Notes: generated from the sequence alone by a model not told the origin. DNA of 64,000 bases from an uncultured Prevotella sp. (GCA_900543585.1 UQRP01000004.1:1-64000), one strand, 5' to 3'. Positions 1 to 8,800 are shown, counted from the first letter of the stretch. A program made the numbers and translations.

Positions 1-67
1 CCCCAGGTCGCTCGGTGGTGGGAGGGCTCGCTTCGCTTCGTCCTCCCGCCACCTCGACGACCTGGGG
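1..67. repeat. Long inverted repeat at window edge
   Basis: Bases 1-10 pair with 58-67 (CCCCAGGTCG / CGACCTGGGG) and bases 14-25 pair with 42-53 with one G-T wobble, around a 16-base loop. There is no T-tract. It is followed at 81-95 and 125-145 by two related direct copies of a GACCC-TCCGGG-TCAGTGCT motif. The repeat may extend beyond the left edge. Function unknown. Confidence 0.6.
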
Positions 68-184
68 TTATTCATGGTGTGACCCCTCCGGGGTCAGTGC
101 TCAGCCCCGTGCAGCCTTGAGCTTGACCCTCCGGGCTCAGTGCTTTGTCCCTCTGTAAGACAGTAGGGGAGGCAAGAAGGCGGT

Positions 185-230
185 GAAAAAATCCGCCCCT
201 ACGACGCCATTGGGGCACCGTAGGGGCGGA
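185..230 (-). terminator. Intrinsic terminator of glyA
   Basis: A perfect 12-bp stem (192-203 with 219-230, TCCGCCCCTACG) is followed on the minus strand by a run of six T. It lies about 25 bases past the glyA stop codon. Confidence 0.85.
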
Positions 231-253
231 AATTATCTTGGAAAGTTATGGAA

Positions 254-1534
254 TCAATATGCGAAGAGGGGGAAGTTCTTCATGGTGGCGTTGACCTTCT
301 CCTTGACGTGCTTGATGACCTGGTCGTTCTCCGGGTCGGCGAGGACCTCGTCGATGAGGTCGGCGATGAGGTGCATCATGTCCTCCTTGGCGCCACGTGT
401 CGTCATGGCAGCAGTACCGAGGCGGATGCCGGAAGTCTGGAAGGCCGAGCGCTCATCGTAGGGCACCTTGTTCTTGTTGACGGTGATGTCGGCAGCCACG
501 AGCGCATTCTCAGCCACCTTACCGGTGAGGTCCGGATACTTCGGACGCAGGTCGAGGAGCATGGAGTGGTTGTCAGTGCCGCCGGAGACGATGGCGAAGC
601 CCTTGTCGATGAGGTCCTGTGCCAGGACAGCAGCATTGGTCTTCACCTGCTTGGCGTAGTCAATCCATGAGGGCTGCAGGTTCTCGTTGAAGCCTACGGC
701 CTTGGCAGCGATGACGTGCTCCAGAGGACCGCCCTGGTTGCCGGGGAAGACCGCGGAGTTGATGAGCTGGCTCATCTTCTTCACCACGCCCTTCTTCGTC
801 GTCAAGCCCCAGGGGTTGTCGAAGTCCTTACCCATGAGGATGACGCCACCGCGCGGACCACGCAGCGTCTTGTGCGTCGTTGTGGTGACGATATGTGCGT
901 ATTTCACAGGGTTCTTCAGCAGACCGGCAGCGATGAGACCGGCAGGGTGGGCCATGTCTATCATCAGCAGCGCACCAACCTCGTCGGCAATCTTGCGCAT
1001 GCGCTCATAGTCCCATTCACGGCTATAGGCAGAGCCACCGCCGATGATGAGCTTCGGCTTGTTCTCCAGGGCCAGGCGCTCCATCTCGTCGTAGTCGACG
1101 CGTCCTGTCTCGCGGTCGAGGGTGTAGCCGATGTGGTGATAGAGGATGCCGGAGGTGTTGACAGAGGAGCCGTGAGAGAGGTGTCCGCCCTGGTCGAGGT
1201 CGAGGCCCATGAAGGTGTCTCCGGGCTTGAGGACAGCGAGGAGGACGGCCTGGTTGGCCTGAGCGCCGGAGTGGGGCTGCACATTGGCAAACTCAGCTCC
1301 GAAGAGCTTCTTCACACGGTCGATGGCGAGCTGCTCCACCTGGTCCACGACCTGGCAACCACCGTAGTAGCGCTTGCCGGGCAGACCCTCGGCATATTTA
1401 TTGGTGAGATAGCTGCCCATGGCTGCCATGACCTCGTCGGAGACGAAGTTCTCGCTGGCGATAAGTTCCATGCCTCTGAGCTGGCGCTGATGCTCTTGCT
1501 CGATGAGGTCGAAAATCTGTTGGTCTTTCTCCAT
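254..1534 (-). CDS. glyA: Serine hydroxymethyltransferase
   Basis: PLP enzyme that interconverts serine and glycine while loading the one-carbon unit onto tetrahydrofolate, in the cytoplasm. The protein is 426 residues, the usual length, and shows the PLP-lysine motif TTTHKTLRGPRGG and the N-terminal segment RGMELIASENF. An open frame continues 57 codons upstream, but that extension overlaps pyrI and does not resemble the family, so the ATG at 1534 (MEKDQQIFDLIEQEH) is taken. It sits 35 bases after pyrI in the same direction, which suggests transcription with pyrB-pyrI, joining pyrimidine and one-carbon supply. A strong terminator follows. Confidence 0.97.
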   Translation of the reverse strand: MEKDQQIFDLIEQEHQRQLRGMELIASENFVSDEVMAAMGSYLTNKYAEGLPGKRYYGGCQVVDQVEQLAIDRVKKLFGAEFANVQPHSGAQANQAVLLAVLKPGDTFMGLDLDQGGHLSHGSSVNTSGILYHHIGYTLDRETGRVDYDEMERLALENKPKLIIGGGSAYSREWDYERMRKIADEVGALLMIDMAHPAGLIAAGLLKNPVKYAHIVTTTTHKTLRGPRGGVILMGKDFDNPWGLTTKKGVVKKMSQLINSAVFPGNQGGPLEHVIAAKAVGFNENLQPSWIDYAKQVKTNAAVLAQDLIDKGFAIVSGGTDNHSMLLDLRPKYPDLTGKVAENALVAADITVNKNKVPYDERSAFQTSGIRLGTAAMTTRGAKEDMMHLIADLIDEVLADPENDQVIKHVKEKVNATMKNFPLFAY

Positions 1535-1569
1535 AATTTTAAGATTTGAGGATTGATGCTTGTATGATA

Positions 1570-2025
1570 TTAGACTAAAGTCACCTCGTCCATTTTCTGC
1601 TCTTTGTCGCAGTAGTGGCATTTCACGATGCCGTGTGCCTTGTCCATGACATTGAACCATGTGCGCATGGGCTCGTTGTTGGAGATGCACTTGGGGTTGT
1701 TGCACCTGATGATGCCCTTGAGCTCGTCGGGGGTCTCCACGCGCCGCTTCTCCACGACCTCGTAGTCGCGGATGATGTTCAGCACGATGTTCGGTGCCAC
1801 GACGGAGAGGCGGTTGATCTCCTCATCGGTGAAATACTTGTCCGAAATCTTGATGATACCCTTGCTGCCGAGCTTGCTGGAGGGAAGGTTATAGCCTATG
1901 GTGACGGGCTCGTTGAGCTCTTCCAACTTCAGCAGCTTGACCACCTGGTAGGTCTTCTCGGCGGGGATATGGTCTATGACGGTGCCGTTCTTGATGGCAG
2001 CGACCTGCAATTCTTTCTTTCCCAT
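1570..2025 (-). CDS. pyrI: Aspartate carbamoyltransferase regulatory subunit
   Basis: Regulatory chain of aspartate transcarbamoylase, 151 residues, which binds nucleotide effectors and holds the catalytic trimers together. The C-terminal zinc domain is intact: CNNPKC followed by CHYC supply the four cysteine ligands. The start MGKKELQVAAIKNGTVIDHI matches the family. It begins 13 bases after the pyrB stop, so the two subunits are co-transcribed, and glyA follows. Confidence 0.96.
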   Translation of the reverse strand: MGKKELQVAAIKNGTVIDHIPAEKTYQVVKLLKLEELNEPVTIGYNLPSSKLGSKGIIKISDKYFTDEEINRLSVVAPNIVLNIIRDYEVVEKRRVETPDELKGIIRCNNPKCISNNEPMRTWFNVMDKAHGIVKCHYCDKEQKMDEVTLV

Positions 2026-2038
2026 GATAATCTTTCAA

Positions 2039-2983
2039 CTAAATAATCGTCTTGTCCTTCTTCACGTCGTCGAGCGTGATGCCTAAGCAATAGCAGTAGA
2101 TGGCCTCGCGGGCATAGAGTCCGTTCTTGGCTTGCTGGATATAGTAAGCGTGTGGGTTGTCGTCGACATCGTAGGCTATCTCGTTGACACGTGGCAGGGG
2201 ATGGAGAATCTTCATGTTCGGCTTGGCATTCTTGAGCATGGAGGCATGGAGGATGTAGACGGTCTTCACGCGCTCATACTCCATAAGGTCGGAGAAGCGC
2301 TCTTTCTGCACGCGTGTCATGTAGAGGATGTCGGCATCAGCAATCTCGTCCTCCGTGAACTGCGTGTGCTCAACATAGCGGATGCCGTGGTCGAGGCAGT
2401 AGTCCTTATACTCCTGTGGCATGGCAAGCTCGTTGGGTGCAATGAAATGGAAGGTGGGATTGAAATGCCGCATGGCGGTGATGAGGGAGTGGACGGTGCG
2501 CCCATAGCGCAGATCGCCGACGAGGTAGATGTTCAGGTTTTCCAGTGTGCCTTGTGTCTTGTAGATGGAGTAGAGGTCGAGGAGGCACTGCGAGGGATGC
2601 ATGTGTGCACCGTCGCCGGCATTGACGATAGGCACGGGGGCCACCTCGGAGGCATAGAGGGCGGCGCCCTCGATGTAGTGTCGCATGACGATGACGTCGG
2701 CATAGTTGCTCACCATGAGGATGGTGTCCTTGAGCGTCTCGCCCTTTGTCGTGCTCGAGGTCTTGGCGTCAGAGAAGCCGATGACACGGGCGCCGAGGCG
2801 GTTGGCGGCAGTCTGGAAAGAGAGTTGGGTACGGGTGGAAGGTTCAAAGAAAAGCGTGGCTACAACTTTTCCTTTGAGAAGCTCACGGTTGGGATGACGC
2901 TCAAACTCCTCTGCCATTTGAAGAAGGTAGAGCAGCTTGTCTTTGTCCAAATCGGCAATCGTGACAAAATTGTGCTTTTCCAT
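2039..2983 (-). CDS. pyrB: Aspartate carbamoyltransferase catalytic subunit
   Basis: Catalyses the committed step of pyrimidine synthesis, carbamoyl phosphate plus L-aspartate to N-carbamoyl-aspartate. At 314 residues it has the expected size and carries the carbamoyl-phosphate loop FEPSTRTQLSF near residue 47, the K in TTKGETLKDT, and the HPLPRVNEI motif near the C-terminus. It is the first gene of a pyrB-pyrI-glyA unit; a TATCTTTG promoter core lies 34 bases upstream of the ATG. No attenuator-like leader is visible in the short gap to mrp. Confidence 0.97.
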   Translation of the reverse strand: MEKHNFVTIADLDKDKLLYLLQMAEEFERHPNRELLKGKVVATLFFEPSTRTQLSFQTAANRLGARVIGFSDAKTSSTTKGETLKDTILMVSNYADVIVMRHYIEGAALYASEVAPVPIVNAGDGAHMHPSQCLLDLYSIYKTQGTLENLNIYLVGDLRYGRTVHSLITAMRHFNPTFHFIAPNELAMPQEYKDYCLDHGIRYVEHTQFTEDEIADADILYMTRVQKERFSDLMEYERVKTVYILHASMLKNAKPNMKILHPLPRVNEIAYDVDDNPHAYYIQQAKNGLYAREAIYCYCLGITLDDVKKDKTII

Positions 2984-3016
2984 TGCGTTATATGGGTTTA
3001 TCTAAGAGATACGGTA

Positions 3017-3024
3017 CAAAGATA
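3017..3024 (-). promoter_or_regulatory. Promoter -7 box of pyrB
   Basis: TATCTTTG on the minus strand fits the Bacteroidetes TAnnTTTG core. It lies immediately downstream of the mrp terminator and 34 bases before the pyrB start. No clear TTTG -33 box. Confidence 0.65.
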
Positions 3025-3025
3025 C

Positions 3026-3057
3026 TACAAAAAAGGCAAAAGCCATGGCTTTTGCCT
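3026..3057 (-). terminator. Intrinsic terminator of mrp
   Basis: Perfect 24-base palindrome at 3034-3057, built on AGGCAAAAGCC and its complement, followed on the minus strand by six T, 20 bases past the mrp stop. A weaker T-run follows on the plus strand. Confidence 0.85.
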
Positions 3058-3076
3058 GATTTTTTATAATAAGTTG

Positions 3077-4177
3077 TCAGTTGTTGACCTTGACGATATG
3101 CGTCTTTGGCAGCTCCTTGTTGCGGACGTTGACACGTGTCACCACGGCCTGGGCCAGGTTGAGGAAGGCCTGCCCTGTGACGGTGTCGGCATCGAGGGCT
3201 GCGGGCTTACCAGCGTCGCCACTGTCGCAGATACCCTGTACGAGGGGAATCTGAGCCAGCAAGGGGACGTTCATCTCCTTGGCGAGGTTCTTGCACCCGT
3301 CTTTACCAAAGATATAGTATTTGTTCTCGGGCAGCTCGCGCGGTGTGAACCATGCCATGTTCTCTACGAGACCGAGGATAGGCACGTTGACCTTGTCGTT
3401 GGTGTACATGTCTATACCCTTGCGCGCGTCCGCCAGCGCCACCTTCTGCGGTGTGGAGACGATGACAGCGCCGGTGATGGCGAGGGTCTGGAGCAGGGTG
3501 AGGTGGATGTCGGAGGTGCCGGGAGGGGTGTCGAGGATGAAGTAGTCGAGGTCGCCCCAGTCGGCATCAGCGATGAGCTGCTTCAGGGCTGCCGTGGCCA
3601 TGCCGCCGCGCCAGAGTGTGGCTGTGCCGGGGTCTACGAAGAAGCCGATGGAAAGGAGTTTGACGCCATATTTCTCTATGGGCTCGATGAGCTGTCGGCC
3701 GTCTTTCTCCACACCGTAGGGGCGGTCGTTTTCCACACCGAACATCTTGGGCATGGAGGGACCGAAGATGTCGGCATCGAGGAGACCTACCTTATAGCCT
3801 AAGCGGGCCAGGGCGATGGCGAGGTTGGCAGAGACGGTGCTCTTGCCTACGCCACCCTTGCCACTGCTCACGGCGATGATGTTCTTCACGTTGGGCAGCA
3901 GTTTGCCGACCTCAGGGCGTGGCGCTGACTTGTACTCGGTGTTGATGGTGACCTCCACCTCGGGACCGAGCTTGTATTTCAGCGTGGCCTCGGCCGACTT
4001 CAGCGTGGACTGGATAAAGGGGTCGGTGTCGCGGGGGAAGATGAGGGAGAAGCTGACCTTGTTGCCGTTGATGCGAAGGTTGTCGGCAACCATGCCACTC
4101 TCGATGAGGTTCTTCTTCGTGCCCGGATAGATGACCGTGGCAAGGATGTCACGGATGAGCTTGGGATATAGTGTCAT
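3077..4177 (-). CDS. mrp: Mrp/ApbC-family Fe-S cluster carrier ATPase
   Basis: P-loop ATPase of the Mrp/NBP35 family that carries or transfers iron-sulfur clusters in the cytoplasm; 366 residues. An N-terminal MIP18-like (DUF59) region covers roughly residues 1-85, followed by the deviant Walker A SSGKGGVGKST and the DADIFGPS and DTPPGTSD motifs. The frame is open further upstream to a TTG at 4204, but that codon lies inside the TACTTTTG promoter core, so the ATG at 4177 is the true start. Monocistronic, with promoter and terminator on either side. The family CxxC in the C-terminal part is not evident, so cluster binding is inferred from family only. Confidence 0.93.
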   Translation of the reverse strand: MTLYPKLIRDILATVIYPGTKKNLIESGMVADNLRINGNKVSFSLIFPRDTDPFIQSTLKSAEATLKYKLGPEVEVTINTEYKSAPRPEVGKLLPNVKNIIAVSSGKGGVGKSTVSANLAIALARLGYKVGLLDADIFGPSMPKMFGVENDRPYGVEKDGRQLIEPIEKYGVKLLSIGFFVDPGTATLWRGGMATAALKQLIADADWGDLDYFILDTPPGTSDIHLTLLQTLAITGAVIVSTPQKVALADARKGIDMYTNDKVNVPILGLVENMAWFTPRELPENKYYIFGKDGCKNLAKEMNVPLLAQIPLVQGICDSGDAGKPAALDADTVTGQAFLNLAQAVVTRVNVRNKELPKTHIVKVNN

Positions 4178-4201
4178 AATGTCTTTTGTTATTTTGTATG
4201 A

Positions 4202-4209
4202 CAAAAGTA
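4202..4209 (-). promoter_or_regulatory. Promoter -7 box of mrp
   Basis: TACTTTTG on the minus strand, 25 bases before the ATG at 4177. It covers the alternative TTG start and so excludes it. Confidence 0.7.
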
Positions 4210-4271
4210 GGCATATTTGCGCTAAAATACAAATAAAAACTAATTTATTTAGATGTCGTAGGATTAATTAG

Positions 4272-4279
4272 TACCTTTG
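4272..4279 (+). promoter_or_regulatory. Promoter -7 box of the GH115-like gene
   Basis: TACCTTTG, 23 bases before the ATG at 4303. An in-frame GTG at 4279 is part of this box and cannot be the start. Confidence 0.7.
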
Positions 4280-4302
4280 TGCGTATACGTATACATAAAA
4301 AT

Positions 4303-6351
4303 ATGAATCGTCATACATTTATCGCTATATTTTTCTCTCTTTTTGCCGTTGCGGGTCCAACTCAGGCGCTGACCATCGGCAACCATCTCAATGTCGAATT
4401 GCAGAAGAAGCACAGCCCTGTCGTGGTCAAGGCCGTGGACATGGTCAACGAGGAGCTCGGGGCTGGAATCAGCAGGAAAGGCAAGCATACAACGGAGGTT
4501 GTGACCTACCAGCTCGACATGGCTTCTAACAAAGATATGAAAGCTATCGGCTCGCTGCGTGTGCCCATCTCTTCCTTCATCACAAAGAAGGATGCCTACT
4601 GGGCCGGTGTCAGAGGAGGGAAAATTGTCGTCGTGGGCAGTAATGGCCGTGGCACTGCCTACGGACTTCTCAGCATCGCTGACATGCAGGGCTATGTCAA
4701 GGACGACTTCGAGACGACGCAGATTCCATCAGTGGAATACCGCGGTGTTGTGCTGGAGAACTTTGCCGACATGGACTATGAGCGTCTCTTCCGTCTGATG
4801 CTGCGCCAGCGCGCCAACACGCTCTGTGAGGGCTGGGATGAGGGCGAGGCGCCGAGTCATTTTGTCCATTCGCTGAAGAACCTTGCCGAGAGCTACGGCA
4901 TGGCCTTGGCGGTGCCCCACGGCAGCAACGCGCTGAGGGTGACGGACCGTAAGGACGGCAAGACGGTGAACATCGTCTGGCACGACGACAACTATGGATA
5001 TATGGAGTCGGAGCGGCGCGACAACAGTCGTGGGGGCGCCATCTATCACCTGAGCTACCGCGGTCTGCCGCACGACTATCTGTGGCTGTGCACCACGCAG
5101 CCCGGTCTTATCGTCAACGAGATGAAGACGGCTTATTATAATGGTGCCAGTAAGCTGTGGCTGGCTGCTATCCATGACCCCGTGGTGGCCGCCTATCAGC
5201 TGAATCTGTTCTTGGATTTGGCTTGGGATGTCAAGTCGGTCAATGCTGAGACAACAGGGCGGCATCTCGACGCCTGGATGGAGAGACGCTTCGGCAAGGA
5301 GGTGGCGGAAAGTCTCACGGAGCCGATGCGGCAGTATTACCGGCTGGTAGGAATACGGAAGCCGGAGATGATGGACTTTTCGATGCAGAAGACGCCGGTG
5401 TCGAAGAAGGATAATGGCGACGGTGGTGTGGAGAACTCTGACTTCAACGCCGAGGAGTTTGGCAATGAGCTGGAGCGATATCTCAACGACTACCGTGGCG
5501 TGGCCAAGGCGGTGGCGCAGGCTGGACAGAGCGTCAATGAGAACCGGAAGGCTGAGTTCTTCATGACGGTGGAGTATCCGGTCCGGGCGGCGGCTCTGAT
5601 GGCAGAGAAGATGTTGCAGGCCCAGGAGTCGCGGCTTATCAGCCGGCCTGTGAGCTTCCACCACGACGATGAGGCCCTGGAGTCGGCGGCAAAGAGCATC
5701 ATTGCCTATAAGAAATTGCAGCAGCTCAACATACAATATAATAATGTGGCGAAGAAGAATGGGTGGCTGACGATGAACACGGCCCCCCATGGCCTTGCCG
5801 TCTTTGCCCAGCCTGTGCTCACCGACACTCTCAGTGAGGCAGAGATAGCCAAATATGGTCATTCGGCTCCCTACGATGCGCAGCTGTCTGACGACAACAC
5901 CATCGTGAGAAATGCAGCAGAGTATTCCTCGACCAGCAGTGGGGCTACGGCGGTAGACCTCTTGGGCCACTCGCTGAAGGCTATGAACCTCTACAACGGC
6001 GACACGCTGTCGTACAGCTTCAACTCTGAGGTCTTGGGTGGCGTGCTGCGCTTGGCTTTTGTGCCGACACACAGTCTCGACGGCGGGTCGCTGCAGTGCA
6101 GCGTGAGCATCGACGGCAACACGCCTACCACGATCATCATCACCGACGGCTCGCATGGCGACCGCTGGGCCGAGGGCGTGCTACGCGGGCAGACGGTCGT
6201 CACACTGCCCGTCTCGCTGCAACGCGGACAGCACACGCTGACGATACGCGCCCTCTCCGACCATGTCGTCGTAGACCAATGGATGATAGACCGCGATACC
6301 GACCGCGAGTTCTATGTCTTCCCAAGAGAAGTAAATTTGGGCTCTAACTAA
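4303..6351 (+). CDS. Secreted GH115-like glycoside hydrolase
   Basis: 682-residue exported protein with a clear signal peptide (MNRHTFIAIFFSLFAVAGPTQA). The middle resembles glycoside hydrolase family 115, whose known members remove 4-O-methyl-glucuronic acid from xylan: IAGSNGRGTAYG-like segment (seen as VVGSNGRGTAYGLLSIA), WHDDNYGYM near residue 227, the GG-YH-SYRGLPHDYLWL stretch, LFLDLAWDVKSVNAE, and a GH115-type C-terminal beta domain ending VVDQWMIDRDTD. Typical GH115 enzymes are longer (about 800-950 residues); here both the N-terminal part and the middle are shortened, so substrate and even activity are uncertain. It stands alone between mrp and a tRNA, with no sus-like genes nearby. 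Family assignment is by motif recall. Confidence 0.7.
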   Translation: MNRHTFIAIFFSLFAVAGPTQALTIGNHLNVELQKKHSPVVVKAVDMVNEELGAGISRKGKHTTEVVTYQLDMASNKDMKAIGSLRVPISSFITKKDAYWAGVRGGKIVVVGSNGRGTAYGLLSIADMQGYVKDDFETTQIPSVEYRGVVLENFADMDYERLFRLMLRQRANTLCEGWDEGEAPSHFVHSLKNLAESYGMALAVPHGSNALRVTDRKDGKTVNIVWHDDNYGYMESERRDNSRGGAIYHLSYRGLPHDYLWLCTTQPGLIVNEMKTAYYNGASKLWLAAIHDPVVAAYQLNLFLDLAWDVKSVNAETTGRHLDAWMERRFGKEVAESLTEPMRQYYRLVGIRKPEMMDFSMQKTPVSKKDNGDGGVENSDFNAEEFGNELERYLNDYRGVAKAVAQAGQSVNENRKAEFFMTVEYPVRAAALMAEKMLQAQESRLISRPVSFHHDDEALESAAKSIIAYKKLQQLNIQYNNVAKKNGWLTMNTAPHGLAVFAQPVLTDTLSEAEIAKYGHSAPYDAQLSDDNTIVRNAAEYSSTSSGATAVDLLGHSLKAMNLYNGDTLSYSFNSEVLGGVLRLAFVPTHSLDGGSLQCSVSIDGNTPTTIIITDGSHGDRWAEGVLRGQTVVTLPVSLQRGQHTLTIRALSDHVVVDQWMIDRDTDREFYVFPREVNLGSN

Positions 6352-6392
6352 ATTTTTCTGCCCTACAATGCTCGTATTTGAAGATTTATCAT

Positions 6393-6400
6393 TACCTTTG
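6393..6400 (+). promoter_or_regulatory. Promoter -7 box of tRNA-Arg(UCU)
   Basis: TACCTTTG, 43 bases before the mature tRNA 5' end. Confidence 0.55.
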
Positions 6401-6442
6401 CACCCGATTTAGCCTCTATAGGCCTAAATCATAGGTAATGAT

Positions 6443-6516
6443 GGTTCCGTAGCTCAGCTGGATAGAGCAACAGATTTCTAATCTGTGGGTCTTGGGTTCG
6501 AATCCCAACGGAATCA
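6443..6516 (+). tRNA. tRNA-Arg (anticodon UCU)
   Basis: A 74-base cloverleaf. Acceptor GGTTCCG pairs with CGGAATC (one G-U), D arm AGCTCAGCTGGATAGAGC, anticodon stem CAGAT/ATCTG with loop TTCTA giving anticodon TCT, T arm GGGTTCGAATCCC. The CCA end is not encoded. Reads AGA codons. Confidence 0.95.
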
Positions 6517-6520
6517 CTGA

Positions 6521-6564
6521 AACTAAAAAGGGTATCAAGCAGCAGCTTGGTACCCTTTTTAGTT
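6521..6564. terminator. Bidirectional terminator
   Basis: Long stem AACTAAAAAGGGTATCAAGC against its near-perfect complement, ending in a T-run on either strand. It serves the tRNA on the plus strand and the sulfhydrylase gene on the minus strand. The core AAAAGGGTATCAAG recurs in the terminator of the other tRNA-Arg. Confidence 0.85.
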
Positions 6565-6577
6565 ATTTATTTTTCGC

Positions 6578-7861
6578 TTAGATTTTATCTAAGGCTTGCT
6601 TGATGTCGTCGAGGATATCGTCGACATCCTCGATGCCTACAGACAGGCGGATGAGGTCGGGAGCTATGCCGGCCTGACGCAACTGTTCGTCGGAGAGCTG
6701 ACGATGGGTGTGACTGGCGGGGTGGAGGACGCAGGTGCGGGAGTCAGCCACATGGGTCTCGATGTTTATCATCTCTAAAGCGTCCATGAACTTCACCGCT
6801 GTCGAGCGGTCGCCTTTCAGGCCGAACGCCATCACGCCACAGGTGCCGTGAGGCATGTACTTCTCGGCGAGCGCATGATACTTGTCGTCTTTCAGTCCGG
6901 AGAAGTGAACCCAGGCCACACGTGGGTCGCTCTGAAGATATTCCGCCACCTTCTGTGCGTTGCTGCAATGCTGGCGCATGCGCAGATGCAGGCTTTGCAA
7001 GCCAAGGTTCAGTATGAACGAGTTCATTGGTGCCGGAATAGAGCCAAGGTCTCGCATGAGCTGTGAGACAATCTTTGTGATATATCCCATCTTGCCGAAA
7101 TGCTTGGCATAGACGATGCCGTGATAGCTCTCGTCGGGCGTGCAGAGGCCCGGGAACTTGTCGGCATGGGCAAGCCAGTCGAAGTTGCCACTGTCCACGA
7201 CGGCGCCGCCAACCTGCGATGCTGTGCCGTCCATATACTTTGTCGTGGAGTGAGTGACGATGTCGGCACCCCACTCAAACGGGCGGCAGTTGATGGGCGT
7301 GGCAAAGGTGTTGTCTACAATCAGTGGCACACCATTGCTGTGGGCAATACGTGCGAACTTCTCGATGTCGAGGACGGCACAGCCCGGATTGCTGATGGTC
7401 TCTCCAAAGAGGACTTTCGTGTTCGGACGGAAGGCTTTCTGGATCTCCTCTTCGGAAGCATCGGGATTGACAAAGGTCACGTCGATGCCCAACTTCTTCA
7501 TCGTTACACCGAAGAGGTTGAAGGTGCCTCCGTAAATTTCGTTGGAAGCCACAATATGGTCACCGGCCTCACAGATGTTGAACACAGCGTAGAAGTTGGC
7601 AGCCTGACCACTGGAGGTCAATACGGCCCCTATGCCTCCCTCCAACTGAGCTATCTTTGTGGCAACGGCATCGTTGGTGGGATTCTGAAGTCTGGAATAG
7701 AAATAGCCCTCTTTCTTCAAGTCGAAGAGTTGCGCCATCTCGTCGGAGTCATCATATTTGAAGGTTGTACTCTGAATGATGGGCACCTCTACCGGCTCGC
7801 CATTTTTAGGCTGATAACCGCCTTGTACGCAGAGTGTGGCGGTCCTAAGATTCTTCTTCAT
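6578..7861 (-). CDS. O-acetylhomoserine aminocarboxypropyltransferase (sulfhydrylase)
   Basis: PLP enzyme of the Cys/Met metabolism family, 427 residues, expected to make homocysteine (or methionine precursors) from O-acetylhomoserine and sulfide in the cytoplasm. Motifs: YSRLQNPTNDAV near residue 55, SSGQAANFYA, the aspartate of VDNTFATP, and the PLP lysine in HSTTKYMDG. The length above 400 and the insert around residues 225-260 favour the MetY type over cystathionine gamma-synthase. Single gene with a TATTTTTG box upstream; its 3' end shares a terminator with the tRNA. Confidence 0.9.
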   Translation of the reverse strand: MKKNLRTATLCVQGGYQPKNGEPVEVPIIQSTTFKYDDSDEMAQLFDLKKEGYFYSRLQNPTNDAVATKIAQLEGGIGAVLTSSGQAANFYAVFNICEAGDHIVASNEIYGGTFNLFGVTMKKLGIDVTFVNPDASEEEIQKAFRPNTKVLFGETISNPGCAVLDIEKFARIAHSNGVPLIVDNTFATPINCRPFEWGADIVTHSTTKYMDGTASQVGGAVVDSGNFDWLAHADKFPGLCTPDESYHGIVYAKHFGKMGYITKIVSQLMRDLGSIPAPMNSFILNLGLQSLHLRMRQHCSNAQKVAEYLQSDPRVAWVHFSGLKDDKYHALAEKYMPHGTCGVMAFGLKGDRSTAVKFMDALEMINIETHVADSRTCVLHPASHTHRQLSDEQLRQAGIAPDLIRLSVGIEDVDDILDDIKQALDKI

Positions 7862-7909
7862 CTTCTATTTTAATTGGTTGATAAAGTTTATTAGTCTATC
7901 TCCATTGTG

Positions 7910-7917
7910 CAAAAATA
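7910..7917 (-). promoter_or_regulatory. Promoter -7 box of the sulfhydrylase gene
   Basis: TATTTTTG on the minus strand, 49 bases before the ATG. The 7918-8070 stretch beyond it is AT-rich with a weak ATATGCAA/TTTGCATAT dyad near 7973-7992 and no gene. Confidence 0.5.
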
Positions 7918-8071
7918 CGTCTTTTTTCTATGCAAACGTCTTTTTATGCTTTTTATTTCACCTTTATATGCAACATTTTGCATATTATAGGGCTTTTAGA
8001 ACATCAAGATGACAGTTTGGACAATTCGTAGGTAGCTTAAAGTCTGCCGAGGTAAATAGGTGTAGAAAAGA

Positions 8072-8105
8072 AAAAAAGGCCTTCCGGGATGGTGGGGAAG
8101 GCCTC
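8072..8105 (-). terminator. Terminator of the ABC export operon
   Basis: Stem AGGCCTTCC/GGAAGGCCT followed on the minus strand by seven T, 11 bases after the last gene of the operon. Confidence 0.85.
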
Positions 8106-8115
8106 AAGAGAGAAT

Positions 8116-8784
8116 TTATGAGTTAGTGACAATATGTCCGTCGAAGAGGTTGATGACTCTGTGTGCCATCTCGGCGTCGTGGGCGTTGTGGGTCACCATG
8201 ACGATGGTGGCACCGTCCTGGTTGAGCTCGGTGAGCAGTCGCATTACCTCGGCACCATTCTTCGAGTCGAGGTTGCCGGTGGGCTCGTCGGCGAGGATGA
8301 GCTTGGGACCGAAGACCACGGCGCGGGCGATGGCTACGCGCTGCTGCTGTCCGCCGGAGAGCTGGTGGGGGAAGTGCTTGGCACGGTGGCTGATGTTCAT
8401 GCGCTTCATCACCTCCTGCACCTTCTGCTTGCGCTCGCTCTTCGATATGCCGAGATAGGTGAGCGGCAGTTCGATGTTCTCTTCCACGTTGAGCTCGTCG
8501 ATGAGGTTAAAGCTCTGGAAGACGAAGCCAATCTGGCCTTTGCGGATGGCCGTGCGCTCGTTCTCGTGGAGTCCCGATACCTCTTTGTCGCCGAGCCAGT
8601 ACTGGCCAGAGGTGGGGTTGTCGAGGAGTCCGAGGATGTTGAGCAGTGTGGACTTGCCACAGCCGGAGGGACCCATGATGGCGACGAACTCGCCGTCCTT
8701 TACTTCAAACGATACTTTGTCGAGGGCGATGGTCTCGACTTCTTCCGTGCGGAAGGTCTTGCTTAAATCTTGTACTTTTATCAT
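8116..8784 (-). CDS. ABC transporter ATP-binding protein (MacB/LolD type)
   Basis: 222-residue ATPase that drives the two adjacent FtsX-type permeases. Walker A GPSGCGKST near residue 39, Q-loop FQSFNLIDEL, signature LSGGQQQRVAIARA, Walker B LILADEPTG and switch histidine VTHN are all present. Last gene of a five-gene operon; it begins 16 bases after the permease stop and is followed by the operon terminator. MacB-type (mechanotransmission) transporters move substrates from the periplasm rather than through the membrane; the substrate here cannot be read from the sequence. Confidence 0.94.
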   Translation of the reverse strand: MIKVQDLSKTFRTEEVETIALDKVSFEVKDGEFVAIMGPSGCGKSTLLNILGLLDNPTSGQYWLGDKEVSGLHENERTAIRKGQIGFVFQSFNLIDELNVEENIELPLTYLGISKSERKQKVQEVMKRMNISHRAKHFPHQLSGGQQQRVAIARAVVFGPKLILADEPTGNLDSKNGAEVMRLLTELNQDGATIVMVTHNAHDAEMAHRVINLFDGHIVTNS

Positions 8785-8800
8785 AGCTTCTTTCTATTTA

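Noticed and set aside
4264..4488. Minus-strand frame of 74 codons over the start of the GH115-like gene
   Set aside because: Shadow of the coding frame on the plus strand.
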